In this document: positions 49,878 through 61,414 of the stretch, one piece after another
Layout: the number at the start of each line of letters is the position of its first letter
Position numbering within the stretch: position 1 is the first letter of the stretch
Source: Plasmodium coatneyi
Taxonomy: Eukaryota; Apicomplexa; Aconoidasida; Haemosporida; Plasmodiidae
Assembly: GCF_001680005.1 (NCBI RefSeq)
Contig: NC_033562.1
Span: forward strand, 1,819,612-1,883,611
DNA length: 64,000 bases
Direction of reading: 5' to 3'
Made by a program: the position numbers and the translations under genes
The notes under the pieces: generated by a model
The model's input: the letters and a program-made list of their open reading frames with translations, nothing else
Databases searched by the model: none
Told to the model about the DNA's origin: nothing

Positions 49878-51209
49878 TGTAACACCATCGTATGTAGAAC
49901 GTCACATGTAATATTAAATGTAATATACCCCCCCGAGAGGGAGCACAAATAAGCGCAAAGTTCATAAAGCATGAACAATAAAAAGACCGTTCCTTTTTTT
50001 TTCTTTTCCTCCCTTCCCTTCCCCTTCTCTTCTTATTTCCCCTTTTTGAAACTTAAAACCGGAAAAATAAATAAATAAAAAAAAGGGAATAACATCGTAC
50101 TAATTTTTTAAAAGTGTATTATAAATATACACTCTAAAAAAAAAAAAACAAAGATAGGAAGGATGTTCTATTGTATGAAATATAATAAGTATTCAAAAAG
50201 GGAAGGAAAGAGGGGAAGAAGGGGTAGAACCTCGGATGGGAATCTCAAATAATGGTATATACATAATATAATATGCACATATTCCCGCCATATATATATA
50301 TAAACCACACAATATGTAAATTAAAGAATATTAATAATTTCTATGAATAATAGTAAAGCACGTTCCAATAATGCATACTGAAGTTTCCATATGGAAAAAA
50401 AAAAAAAAAAAAAAAGGTGAAGGAAGTAAAAATGAAAAATCTATAGCACACACGCTCAAAGAATTTTCTCCTCCTCAAATTTTTCAGCTTAAAAAGAGGA
50501 AGAAAACAAATGAAAAAAAAAAGAATCGGGCAATGAGTAAAATGTTGTTATCGCGAAATCATAAACAACAAGGAGAATGGTTCACTATAATTAATATTAT
50601 TATAAATATACATATATACTTTTCTGTATTTAATTTATGCATTACCATGCAACTATATTTCTCCTTATATATACTATATTAGCATATTTCTTTCTTCATT
50701 CATTCCATAGATATGTACAATCCCTCCCCATTTACTACATATATTGAGCAGTATGCACATATGCATAAAGGAAAAAAGGGAAGGTGAAGTATTACGTGCA
50801 TGTTGAACTGCTCATTACATACATATGTATATTAATAATTATTAATTAGTAATAATTATTAATAATTACTAATACTTAATAATTAGTAATAGTTATTAAT
50901 AATTTTTTTTTTAATAATTCATTCTTTTTTAATAATACTAAAATGGAAGTTTGGTGTACACAACTGAAAATTTTTTCACCTAAGGAAAGAAAAATTGCAC
51001 ACTCCCTTATATACAGAGTAATGGAAATATATAAATAATAACATACATGCTCCTGATACATATATGTAGGTAATGTGTTGCTGCTGCCGCTTGAAAATTT
51101 TATATACAACATATATTATTGAAAAAACAAAAAAAATATCAAACTTACAATCATAAAACATTCCAAATTATACATACATACACAACAGAAAAATCTATAC
51201 ACAAAAACA
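49878..51209. other. Intergenic region between KIR 10 and KIR 11
   Basis: AT-rich. A reduced 3' element (CCCCCCGAGAGGGAGCACAAATAAGCGC, 49929-49956), purine-rich and A-rich runs (50396-50414), and an interrupted TAATAATTATTAAT palindromic stretch (50829-50915). No gene seen. Confidence 0.55.
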
Positions 51210-52679
51210 ATGACAATGGACAGTCAAGACTTTGAGGAAGAGGAAGTACTATGCACATTCCATTTTCCTTCCTATTCAAAAATGAACATATATATGCATA
51301 CATATAGTTATATATATATATATAGTTATATATATATATACATATATATATATATGTATATGTATGTATATATGTACATATATATGTATATATATATATA
51401 TATACTCCATTAACTACACCTATAGATGCCCACTTTAGAAAAAACTTTACCTTCCCATCAAAATTTCTACAAAATGTTCGATGAGAACACAGATGGATAT
51501 GAAGGAGCCTGCAACAGTGAATTAACTGCCCTCGAGGCTTTGAAAGGCAAAATGGGGGACCATGCTCAGGACATTATGAACGCCGCATGTTACGTTCACG
51601 GCGAACATCAAAAAGAAGGAAGATTGTTCCAAGAGGGAGCCTGCTATTTCCTCTACTTTTGGATTGGGCAAACATTATTTAGTAGTTCCAAAGTTACCGG
51701 AGTACAGGGAATCCTAAAATCTATATGTTCAGAACTGATGACCAAAATATTTAAGACTCATGGTTGTAAAGACATATGTGATGAAGTTGACAAAACCACA
51801 TTCAATGATAGAAAAACAGTATTTGATTTCTTATATGACCATACTACTCTTCGTGAATTATTAAAGAATGGTGGATCGAACGTTATTGAGGAATGTTCAA
51901 GTTACATAGAAAAGGTCTAAACAGCAAAAGCGAAAGTGGAAGCGAGTTGTGAACAGCAAATTTATAAGCAAAAAGGTTACTGTCAAAATTTTCGGTTTGG
52001 AAATTGGCCCACCATTCAGATAGAACTGCACAAATTGGAAGATGCACTAAAAAATGCACAACAACGTATAGCAAAGGAAGCACAATCCACACAATCCAAA
52101 TTAGAAGAAGCCGTACGTTCTGCTACTACAACGTCTTCCCTTTCTTCCATCTTTGGCACCCTAGCAACAATAGGTGCCCCTTTCTTATTATATAAGGTAC
52201 AATTACCACAACAAAATGAACAAAATATACATATATATACATACATATATATTCCTATATATATACATATACACATATATATGTACATATATATACTTCA
52301 TATATATATGTATATGAAGTATATATTCCATCCTTTCCCCACCTCCCTTGCCGTTCCGTTACATTCCTCTTTAATTCAGTATGATCTTTTACCTTATGGA
52401 ATAAAAAGCACCCTCTTTGGACATAATAATAAAAGTAGAAGTATAAGGAAAAGATCAACATCCCGACAACAACAACAACAAGAACAATTTGACGACTCTA
52501 CCTCAGAAAGTGCTTCCAGAACAATATATAATGATGATGGTGGAACAGAATATTCCACAGCATCAGAATATGATGCATCACCACCATCATCTACCAGGAG
52601 GGGGACAAGTAATAAAAGGAAACATCGGGGGCAACAAAGACAGCAACATCAGCAAAATGTAGCCTACCATCGCATATAA
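51210..52679 (+). pseudogene. KIR: KIR 11, broken by one in-frame stop
   Basis: Exons 51210-51245 (12 residues, MTMDSQDFEEEE), 51426-52196 and 52380-52679; 368 codons if the stop is ignored. A TAA at 51918-51920, codon 177, falls in the helix after C-S-S-Y-I-E-K-V and the same frame continues at once with T-A-K-A-K-V-E-A-S-C. All other landmarks are intact: L-P-S-H-Q-N-F-Y, CYFLYFWIGQTLF, KTVFDFLYDHTTL, heptad-like stalk, S-S-I-F-G-T-L, membrane segment ending LLYK, tail Y-D-L-L-P-Y ending N-V-A-Y-H-R-I. A single nonsense change, readthrough or a base-call error are possible. Intron 2 is 183 bases, in phase and free of stops. Confidence 0.85.
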
Positions 52680-54286
52680 TGTACACTTTAGGGATGATAA
52701 AAAAAATAACCGGGGAACAGAATTCATAGAGTGTGTAAGGAATTGAAGGATATATTTTTCTTTCCTATTTTGTCCTATTTTACACTATTTTTGCTTTTTT
52801 TCTTTTTTCATATATTAATTCAAAGAAAAGGAAGAAAAAAGAGAAGGAAGGAAAGGGAATAAAACAACAATTCCTTCTTCAGGAAAAAAGGGAACATTAC
52901 CTTCCCTCAGAAGGGAAGGAAAAGGAACAACTTCCTCCCTCCTTGAGGAAGGAAAGGAAGAAATATTACCTTTTCAACAAGGGGAGAAACTTCCCCAAAA
53001 AGAAGGTTCCCTTCCCAAGGGAACAACTTCCTAGGTGGGGGAAGGGAAGGAACATAACATTGCCTTCCTAAATGGGATGAAAAGGAAGAAAGAAGGGAAG
53101 TGAAAAACAATTCCCTCCTTGCGGAAGGAAGGGAACAACGTTCCCTCTTGAGGAAAGGAAGGTACCTTCCCTGAAGGGAAGGAAAGGAACAATTGTACCT
53201 TTAAAAATTTTAATCTCCCCCTTCTTAAACACCTTCTTAAACCCTTTTAAACACCTTAAAACCCCTTGAGCACTTTAAGCACTTCGAGCAGTTTTAAAAC
53301 GCTGAATTCTTTAAATTCATGTAACTCTCCCTTATTTCTATGAAGCGGAAAGAAAAAGAAAAATAGAAATGAGCATATGAAGGTGTAAAAGTATAATATA
53401 AATTGAAGAAGGTGAAAGGAAAGAAAGCTCAGATGATAGAATACATATGTACTATATAGGTGAATTACTCGTAAAGTACTTATCATAAAAGGGGGGGAAA
53501 AAAAAAAAGGATGGAGCAAATTAGTATTACTGAATAGGCATAAACAAAAGGGGGATGGTGGGTGTACCATAAAAAGTAGTACTATAGAAAAATGAGAACA
53601 TATTTTTTTCTGAAATATATAATTCATTGAACTCTTCGTACTGCATCTTTTTTTAATTTATTTCATGAATTCATATTCCTCAATGAGTACCGGAAAGCGT
53701 ACACATTTGCCAGAGGAAAAAAGAAAAAAGTACTCCGTGTATAAACTGTTGTATCTGTTATGCGTTAAAAAAAATTTCCCAATTAAACATTCTTCAAATA
53801 CTAATAAGAAAGTATAAAATAAATAGTACATGTTATAGCATGTTTTTCCACATATATATGTTGAAAGGAACAATATTTTCTAGGTATGTGTACATGGACT
53901 AATAACGGAGAGGGAGGTGCGTGTATAAAAAATAGTATAGTATTCCGAGTATTCCCGTATCATCCAATAATGCAGTGAATGAAGAACATATGAAAGTCCA
54001 ACTTCTTTCCTTCTATTTCGCTATTTCATAGCATATTTGCTCCTACGTTTGGCTTATATATGTGCACATCTAATGATCTTGATACATGTGTATGCGTTAT
54101 TATTACCTAAAGATTTAACAACGTATGTACAATTTTGGGGGAAATAAAAATTCAATAGGCACAATTATAGAACAAGCAGAAGTTCTTACATACATCATTT
54201 TTTAAATTCCAAATGTGAACACACATATAATGAACACATTTCTGACTTAAATTTATTATGTATAAAAGTATACACATATGTAAACA
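52680..54286. other. Intergenic region between KIR 11 and KIR 12
   Basis: It begins with a short AT-rich 3' flank, then the structured GGAAGG/CCTTCC block 52860-53190, a small CCTTAAACACC/GAGCACTTTAAGCAC stretch (53225-53300), and AT-rich DNA. GATCTTGATACATGTGTATG (54075-54094) resembles the motif before KIR 7 (29670). No gene seen. Confidence 0.55.
52860..53190. repeat. Palindromic purine/pyrimidine repeat
   Basis: About seven copies of a 40-60-base unit in which GGGAAGGAAAGGAACAA alternates with CTTCCCTCCTTGAGGAAGG. Each unit contains the self-complementary core TTCC.TC..GAGGAA, so it can fold into hairpins. Functions such as fragile site or recombination hot spot are speculation. Confidence 0.75.
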
Positions 54287-57201
54287 ATGACACAAACGAA
54301 GGGGCAGGTACGGACGGTTATTCCCTTTCTTTCTTCCATACATAGAATAGATAATATAATAGTGCTATGCACATACAATGCTTCCATGTACGCAGTGTAA
54401 TAATGTATTGAAAGGGGGGAAATGTTCAAACACATAGGATTGTCATATTCTTCATTCATTGTATTTATAGGAAGGGGAACAATGTTTGGATGCATTACCT
54501 TCAAATCAAGCGTATGAAAATTTCAAATTGAACGGGAAATCCCACAGTAATAATGGATCCGTCAGTGGAATAAAAAGTGATCTCGAAAGTGCATTACAAG
54601 ACAAACTGACGACTACTGATTGTGTAGGTGAAATAGCTGGTACCTGGTTTTACATAACGCAAATGATGAGAAACAGTGATCCATCCTATACAGATCGCTG
54701 TAATTTCTTCTATAATTGGTTGGGAGAAATCGTGTATGAGAAATTAAAGGAAACGGGACAGTTCCAAAAAACTATGAGTGATATATACACAACACTGGAT
54801 AGTAAGTTCCCCAATGATAAGTGTAAAATTGTGGACCATAATCTTCCCGGAATTAGCTTTAATCATAGGAAAACAGTATTTGATTATTCTTACAACCATG
54901 GAACTATGGAAAATGAGTTCCTGGCAAGTAAGGCTGGTTGTGCAGAGGAATATTCACGTTACTTGGAAAAAATTAATGCAGATTATGAATCTATAAAATC
55001 GTCCTGTTCGAGGCAAGGAACTAAACAATACTGTAGAGATCTTGGAAATATATTTCTTGATGATAACAGTCCAGAAAAGTTAAAAGCAAAATTTGACAAA
55101 AAGATTGAAGAGGAACGCGCAGCAAAGGTAAGAATAGCAAGGAACACACATCCTTAGTTTCTATATACCAAGTGGATATATTTTTAATAATATACACACA
55201 CACATACATATACACACATACACATATATACACGCACATATATATACCTACACACATGTACATACAGACGTATATATACCTATATACATATATACGTATG
55301 TATATACATATATATATTTATTTATATATACCATATATATATCTATATGTATTTAATGTAGGTGTGCGTACCCATATATATGTGGAAAAGCACATACTTG
55401 CATACTCTACGCTCTTTGCTAATATATATATTTTTAGGAGAAATGTTTCAAGGATTTACCCTCACAAAAAATATACAATGCATTCGATGAAGGCAGAACG
55501 TGTACCATAGGGACGGATGGGCAGAAGTGTAATGGACAGAAGAAGGGGGACATAGAGTCAACGTTAAATTCATACAAATATATTAAAGATGAGACATTAG
55601 CCAGGAAAATCGTGCAAAACTGGTGTTACATACACAACAAAGTGAACAGTAGCGATGTGTTCTATAAGGAACGTTGTCACTTTTTCTATTATTGGTTAGG
55701 GGACAAAGTGAAAGACAAGTTGCCTGAAGGTCACGCATTGTCAACTGCCATGAATAATATGCACAATCAACTACATAGATTCCAATGCAAGAATCAATGT
55801 GATAATCCATACCCTGATAATGATAGCTTGATCATTTTCGAGAATGGTAAAAAACTATTCGATTATTATTATAACTATGCTGCTCTTCAGAAAGGCACAG
55901 ATTGTAATGCAACTTCATGCAGTTCAACATATGAGCAATATCTGAGCAAGGCCAAATCAGCATATTCAACTATAAATGGTATTTGTAATGGTAATAGTAG
56001 TGGTATCTATTGTACAGAATTTATGAGTAAGATTCAAGAGGAAAAAATTAAGGAACCAACAGATTTCATATGTAGATCAGTAGGCAAACCACAGAGCATG
56101 GTACTTGAAGCAACTTTACGTTCAAATGAGGGATTAAATGGAACTCCGGGACATGAAAGAGGTAAGCACAGAATAAAACTATCTCCTAAGTGAAGTTACT
56201 CTTTACCACCCCGCTCCCTCCACATCTTAGGAAGTTATTCTTTACTCATCCTCCCCCCCCTTCCTCTTAAAAGGGTTACTCTTTACATCCACCTGAACCC
56301 TTAAAGTGACTGTCTCTGTTAAAATAACTTCAGCAGTCTCATACCCAATGGAGGGGAGACGCATATTTCCAAACGAAGTGCATGCACCAGAAGAGGGTGC
56401 ACTTAAAAGGAACAAAAAAAGGATTACATTGAAATTAATTTTATTATTTTTTATGTTAAGGTGCAAAAGCAGAAGGAGCACAGAATCAAGGAAAAAAAAC
56501 CGAAGGAGCTCAAAACCAAGGTAAAAAGGCAGGAGCACAAAATCAAGGAAAGAAAGCTGAAGGTGGTAGTGCTCCTAGAAGCATCGCCCCTGCTGCTGTG
56601 TCTGCTGGTGGAATTGCCGCAGTAGGACTACCTGTGGTTTTGTTTTTTTTATATAAAGTAATAATTACAATTACCATAATAATTGCAATTGTCCATTACT
56701 ATTATAATTATAATTATAATTGAAATTATGAATAGAAACATATATATATATTAGTTATTTTTATTTTTCTCCATTTAAAAATGAATGTTAAAAAAATAAA
56801 TGCTAAAGTAAAATGAATGTTTAAAATAAAATGTGAATGCTTAAAATGTGAGCAATAATTGTACCTATATATATATATATTCTGCGCACATGTGCTTACC
56901 TCCCTCCCCATCTCTTGCCCCTTTCCTTTTTCCCTTACTTCAGCACACATCATTATTCGGTGGGATAAAAAGCTCCTTTGGGGGTAGTAGCAGAAGAAAA
57001 AGGAGGTCCGTCCAACGAGATATAAACACATTCTCAGATGATTCTACAGACACCTCCACAACATTATATTCAACAATGGACACCGCAACATTCGACTCTA
57101 CAGACAATTCTACCATATATAATATGTCACCACCTTATGGAAGAAGAGGAGGAACAAATAGTAGGAACGGACGAAAAAATATACGTTATCAAAGCATGTA
57201 A
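54287..57201 (+). CDS. KIR: KIR protein 12, two ectodomains and an RRBP1-like segment
   Basis: Exons 54287-54307 (MTQTKGQ), 54471-55127, 55438-56161, 56461-56657 and 56944-57201; 618 residues with consistent phases. Domain 1 (residues 8-226): C-L-D-A-L-P-S-N-Q, CNFFYNWLGEIVY, KTVFDYSYNHGTM, C-R-D-L. Domain 2 (227-467): C-F-K-D-L-P-S-Q-K, CHFFYYWLGDKVK, KKLFDYYYNYAAL, C-T-E-F. The domain 2 exon ends at a phase-1 donor (AGA-G/GTAAGC), and the next exon, entered at AAG/GT, holds three tandem decapeptide-like repeats (residues 471-503) and the membrane segment (about 510-531, ending FFLYK). The repeats equal the RRBP1 motif. The tail starts H-T-S-L-F-G-G and ends N-I-R-Y-Q-S-M. The presence of two domains, a split stalk exon and a host-like repeat in one gene is unique in this window. 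Confidence 0.87.
56469..56567 (+). other. RRBP1-like repeats inside KIR 12
   Basis: Units AEGAQNQGKK, TEGAQNQGKK and AGAQNQGKK, followed by AEGG. This is the decapeptide repeated many times in mammalian ribosome-binding protein 1 (p180), as I recall it. The three DNA copies differ at synonymous positions (GCA CAG AAT, GCT CAA AAC, GCA CAA AAT), so the peptide is conserved better than the DNA. Confidence 0.85.
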
Positions 57202-58181
57202 CCCTATTGAGTAAACATGTTCTCTCCACGCACCTAACATGGTCGTATGAGTATATAATGTTCTCCTATTTTTTTTCTTTTTTTGCTTCTTTATTTTTTA
57301 TTCCTTTTCTTCATATTTCTTTCGCTTTTTTCCTTCCTTTCATTTGTGAGTTTAAATAACAACTTGAGATAAGGTACTTCCAAAAAGGAGCGCACAAAGA
57401 AGAAAAAAAAAAAAATTAAAGAAAAAGTGCTGAACTTTTTCAAAGAAAAAAATGTATTCATGTATTATAAGGAAAAAAAAAAGGAATGGAAAAAGAGAAA
57501 AGTTTATAAAAATAACAACCTGTAAAAGGAAAAAAATAAAAACTTTTGTAAAAGGAAAAATTTAAAAAAATTAAAGAATTAAAATATAATAGAAAAAAAG
57601 GAGAACAGGTACACATTAGTATATAATAGAATATGATCTACATTAGAAAAGAACGAAAGAAGAACGGAAAGTAGATGTGAACAGCTCAACTAACGCAAAT
57701 GTGCATATTATATTTGAATGTGTATTCATGAACAGTGTACCCTTATGCACACATGATTTGTATGACGTATATAATAATATAATGTTTCGGGAATAATTAT
57801 GCATCGCGGAATGTTAAAAATAAGTGCATCAAGAACATATGGGAATTCCTGATTTTTTTTTTTCTTCTTTTTTTTGCTTATTATTTTTCTGTTTATATGG
57901 ACTTACTGTTGCTTTAAATATGTGCAAGCAGGTATGTAATACATATATATATGTAATGTGATCTAATTCAGGTGTTAAGTAATGTATTACTTGCTGGGGA
58001 GGAAGTGAATTTTTTTAATATAGGCTTCATAATCATCCGAGGGGGTGTACCAAAATTCTTACATATGTTTATTGTATATGAATATATATAGAAGGAAGAA
58101 CACACAGCACAATTTTTGAACATAGAATTCAAATTAAACATACAACAGAAAAATATTCCGTTATAAACCATGACATAAATC
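57202..58181. other. KIR 12 3' flank and KIR 13 5' flank
   Basis: It contains the KIR 3' flank family (TTTAAATAACAACTTGAGATAAGG, 57351-57374), then sequence parallel to 29200-29910 before KIR 7. No gene seen. Confidence 0.7.
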
Positions 58182-59594
58182 ATGGTGCTACAGGTAGGTG
58201 GAGTACTACACACATTCATTCCCTATTCAAAAATGCATATATATACAATATACATCGTGTGTATGTGTGTATATTTAATTTTATGCGCACCATTTAATTA
58301 AAGAAAAAAAGGCAAAAAGAGGCAACACGAACACACATATGAATGTACATATGAAAGTATATATGAACGGACATTCCATGTTGTAATTACATCTATATAG
58401 GACGAGCAGAAGGTAAGTGAACTACCTTCACGGAAAATGTATAAAAAATTCGAAGATGATACGGGTCATACTGAGTGTGATGCTACTCAACAAATAGCAA
58501 GTACTTGGGCGTCATATCCATATATTAGCCCACATGAGGACAAAATTAAACATGGTTTATGTTATGTATCTCAAATGAAAGTTAAGAATGAATTATATTT
58601 GAAGCCTTGTACTTTTTTATTTTATTGGATAGTTGATATTATAACGAACGGAGAACCGCCGAATTCCGATTTCCCTGGAGTCACTACGCAAGTTCATAAA
58701 TTACTGCAGCAATTTAATTCTGAGTGGGAGTGTAAAAATATATACCAAGGTATTAGCAAGGACCTCTTTGAAAATAGTAAAATATTATTCGACTTTCTCC
58801 AAGACAATCGTGCTATACAGACTGCATTAAGCAAGAGTAACTATAACTGTAGTGAGGGATATAAGGATTATCGCCAAAAACTGGAAGGAGCATATAATAA
58901 TATGAGCAGTACGTGTCCTATTGATAGTGAAGATCAGTGTTGTAAAGATTTTAATGGTATGAATAAGAACCTCGTTCAAGTAGGAATATCAAATTTCATA
59001 TGTAGCGAAGTGAGTAAACCAGAATCTGGACATGTGCAAGTTCAGACTAGCCATGATATTCATTCAGCACCTAAAATTGGTGGCAACTCCAACCCTACCA
59101 CTATTATCTCTTCTATACTGGCCACTACAGTGGGGTTACCTGCGTCCATCGCTTTCTTCCTTTACAAAGTAAGTATATATATATACCCCATATATACATA
59201 TACATATATGTACATATATACATATGTATATATGTAGACGTATATACATATATATATGATATATATATGTATAAGTGGATATTCCCTTATTTCCTTTAAC
59301 AATTTTCAGTATAACCTTTTACCTTCATGGCTACATAACAAATTAGGAGGAGGGAACAGAAGAGGAAGGAGAGGGAGATCAACCGGACCCAACTTTGACG
59401 ACGACACATTAACAACAACAGACAGTTCAACAATAGGAGGTTCTACAACAACGGACGATTATTATTCCACTTCAGATTCGACTGATACTTCTACCATATA
59501 TAATGGACCATCGAACAGAAGAAGAACGGGAAGAACAGGAAGAACAAATACGGTACCAAATAGGCGAACTAATATACGTTATCATGCAACGTAA
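58182..59594 (+). CDS. KIR: KIR protein 13 (mosaic)
   Basis: Exons 58182-58193 (MVLQ), 58401-59168 and 59310-59594, phase 0, 354 residues. An ATG 12 bases earlier (58170) is followed by TAA after one codon, so the second ATG was chosen. Exon 2 starts D-E-Q-K-V-S-E-L-P-S-R-K-M-Y-K-K-F, almost as KIR 7, with CTFLFYWIVDIIT, KILFDFLQDNRAI and D-Q-C-C-K-D-F, and stalk E-S-G-H-V-Q-V-Q-T-S-H-D-I-H-S-A. Then it switches to a membrane end like KIR 10 (ILATTVGLPASIAFFLYK, about 243-260). Tail Y-N-L-L-P-S-W-L-H ends N-I-R-Y-H-A-T. The most telomere-proximal complete KIR. Confidence 0.9.
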
Positions 59595-60600
59595 TGTCGC
59601 CCTCAATTAACTACACCTAACATATAATACCACCACTCCACGCTAATACCACAGCACTCTAATAATACCACCACACCACACCAACCACACAACTCCACAC
59701 TAATAATAATACCACACTAACAGCAACACCACACTAACAGCAACACCACACTAAAATACACTACACTATGCTACTATTATATAGTGTGACAAATTATGTA
59801 ATATATATGCACTGATGAGGACGCAAGGAGGGAAGGAAAAAAAAGAAATTTAATCCCTTCCACCCTCCTCCATTTTAGTGTGCGCAAGAAGAAAGGGATG
59901 ACTTACTCACTACTCTTCTTTTGAAGTGTTTTTTTTTTTTTTATTAATTTTTTTACCATTATATCTAAAATTAAAAGGAGCAAATAAAAAATTGTGATCG
60001 CAAACATGCACATGTACAACGCAGCGTTGTACACCTATACATCTATATATATATAACATATATATATAATTAGCACATATATATATGGAAATATATATAT
60101 AATTTTAATGCTCAAAATATGTAGGTAAGTTGCTCCTCCCATTGCACCGTTAGAAGGAAAGTGCGTTGTTGAAAATTGAGCAATATTCTCCTTGAGAGAA
60201 TTGACCAATATTGAATATTATTTTTTTTTTACATAATGTAATATTTAATGAAATATTTAATGAAATATTCAATGTAATATTTAATAATAAAAAAAAATAT
60301 ATGTGTGTTTTGTTAATTTTGCATTATGACATCACCTATATTAATTGTTGTGCATTTTAATTACTCTTTCATTTGAAGTTCATTTACACACCTTTAAAAT
60401 GAAAAAAGCAGTAAATCTACCGCGCACAGAATACTACTGAATTAACATTCTATGCTCACGAAGGAATAATAATAATCATACAATCTATTTAATGTAAATT
60501 AGAAAAGAAAAAAACCTACATTTTTACTTTCTAAACTTATCCTTCATTCTAAAAAGGAATCAAAATTAAATAAATAAAAAAAAATACGAACAGGAGCAAA
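59595..60600. other. Intergenic region between KIR 13 and the exported-protein gene
   Basis: A short CAC/ACTAA repeat (59630-59760: AATACCACCAC, ACAGCAACACCACACTA) and a repeat of AATATTTAATGAAATATTTA near 60238-60280. The remainder is AT-rich. No gene seen. Confidence 0.55.
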
Positions 60601-61414
60601 ATGATGTTCTCCGCAAAATACCTCGTATTCATCTTGATACTTTGCTGTTGGGCGCAATATAACCACTATGTATGACAATTACTATTTCATTTTAAAAATT
60701 TGTGCATAATCATTATTATGGTTCATTTTTTTTTTTTTTGTGTGCGTGCAGAAAATGGAAAAAAAAAAAAATTTCCTCTTTGCTTTATTATAACAATTGT
60801 GCATTGTATAAATTATGAATGCACTTTTCTTTTATGTGTTTTAGGTAACTGCTCTAGGTAAAAAAACAGCACATAGTAGAAACAGTACCCATCAACATAA
60901 TCACCACGTTGATGAAAGTGTGAGCACACTATTAACACAGCAGACCAATACACCACCCTCAACATCAGATCACGATGAATTATATTCTGATGTTAGTGAA
61001 GATTCCCTTGAGAATGTCACATTAAAAGAAGGAATGAAAAAATTAAAATCCACCAACTACAACAACAGCAGCAACAACAGCAATAATCCATCAGAGAAGG
61101 CACCATTCATGAAGAATAAGGATATAAATGAAAAAGTAAAAAACGGACGCAAGGAATTATTGAAGAAATTACTATTTCCCAAGGTTATGAGTAAACTTTC
61201 ATTATGTTCCGTGTTAGTTCTCTCAGTTGTTTATCCATTAGTTCTCTGTTCCATTCAACCGGTTATTTCCCTTATGAAAATTTTTTTTTCCACTTGGGGC
61301 ACAGAATCATATAATGCAATTATCTTTACATTTCAGTTAATTATTGGATTAGTCTATTTGTGGGTGGTATTAGGATTTTATTACACTAAGGGGAAGAAAA
61401 AATATAATAAGTAG
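60601..61414 (+). CDS. Two-exon Plasmodium exported protein, unknown function
   Basis: Exons 60601-60669 and 60845-61414, phase 0, 212 residues. Exon 1: MMFSAKYLVFILILCCWAQY, a signal-like hydrophobic leader, and donor TAT/GTATGA. Exon 2: V-T-A-L-G-K-K-T, His/Ser/Thr-rich part, acidic D-E-L-Y-S-D-V-S-E-D-S-L, Asn/Ser run, Lys-rich helix, and two membrane segments (about 141-165 and 182-203) with a short basic end. Same plan as the minus-strand gene at 24333, including the V-T-A start of exon 2. No clear RxLxE/Q/D motif. Subfamily unknown. Confidence 0.82.

Noticed and set aside
52197..52379. Readthrough of KIR 11 intron 2 as coding
   Set aside because: It is open and in phase, but has good GT and AG sites and a Tyr/Ile-rich content like the other KIR introns.
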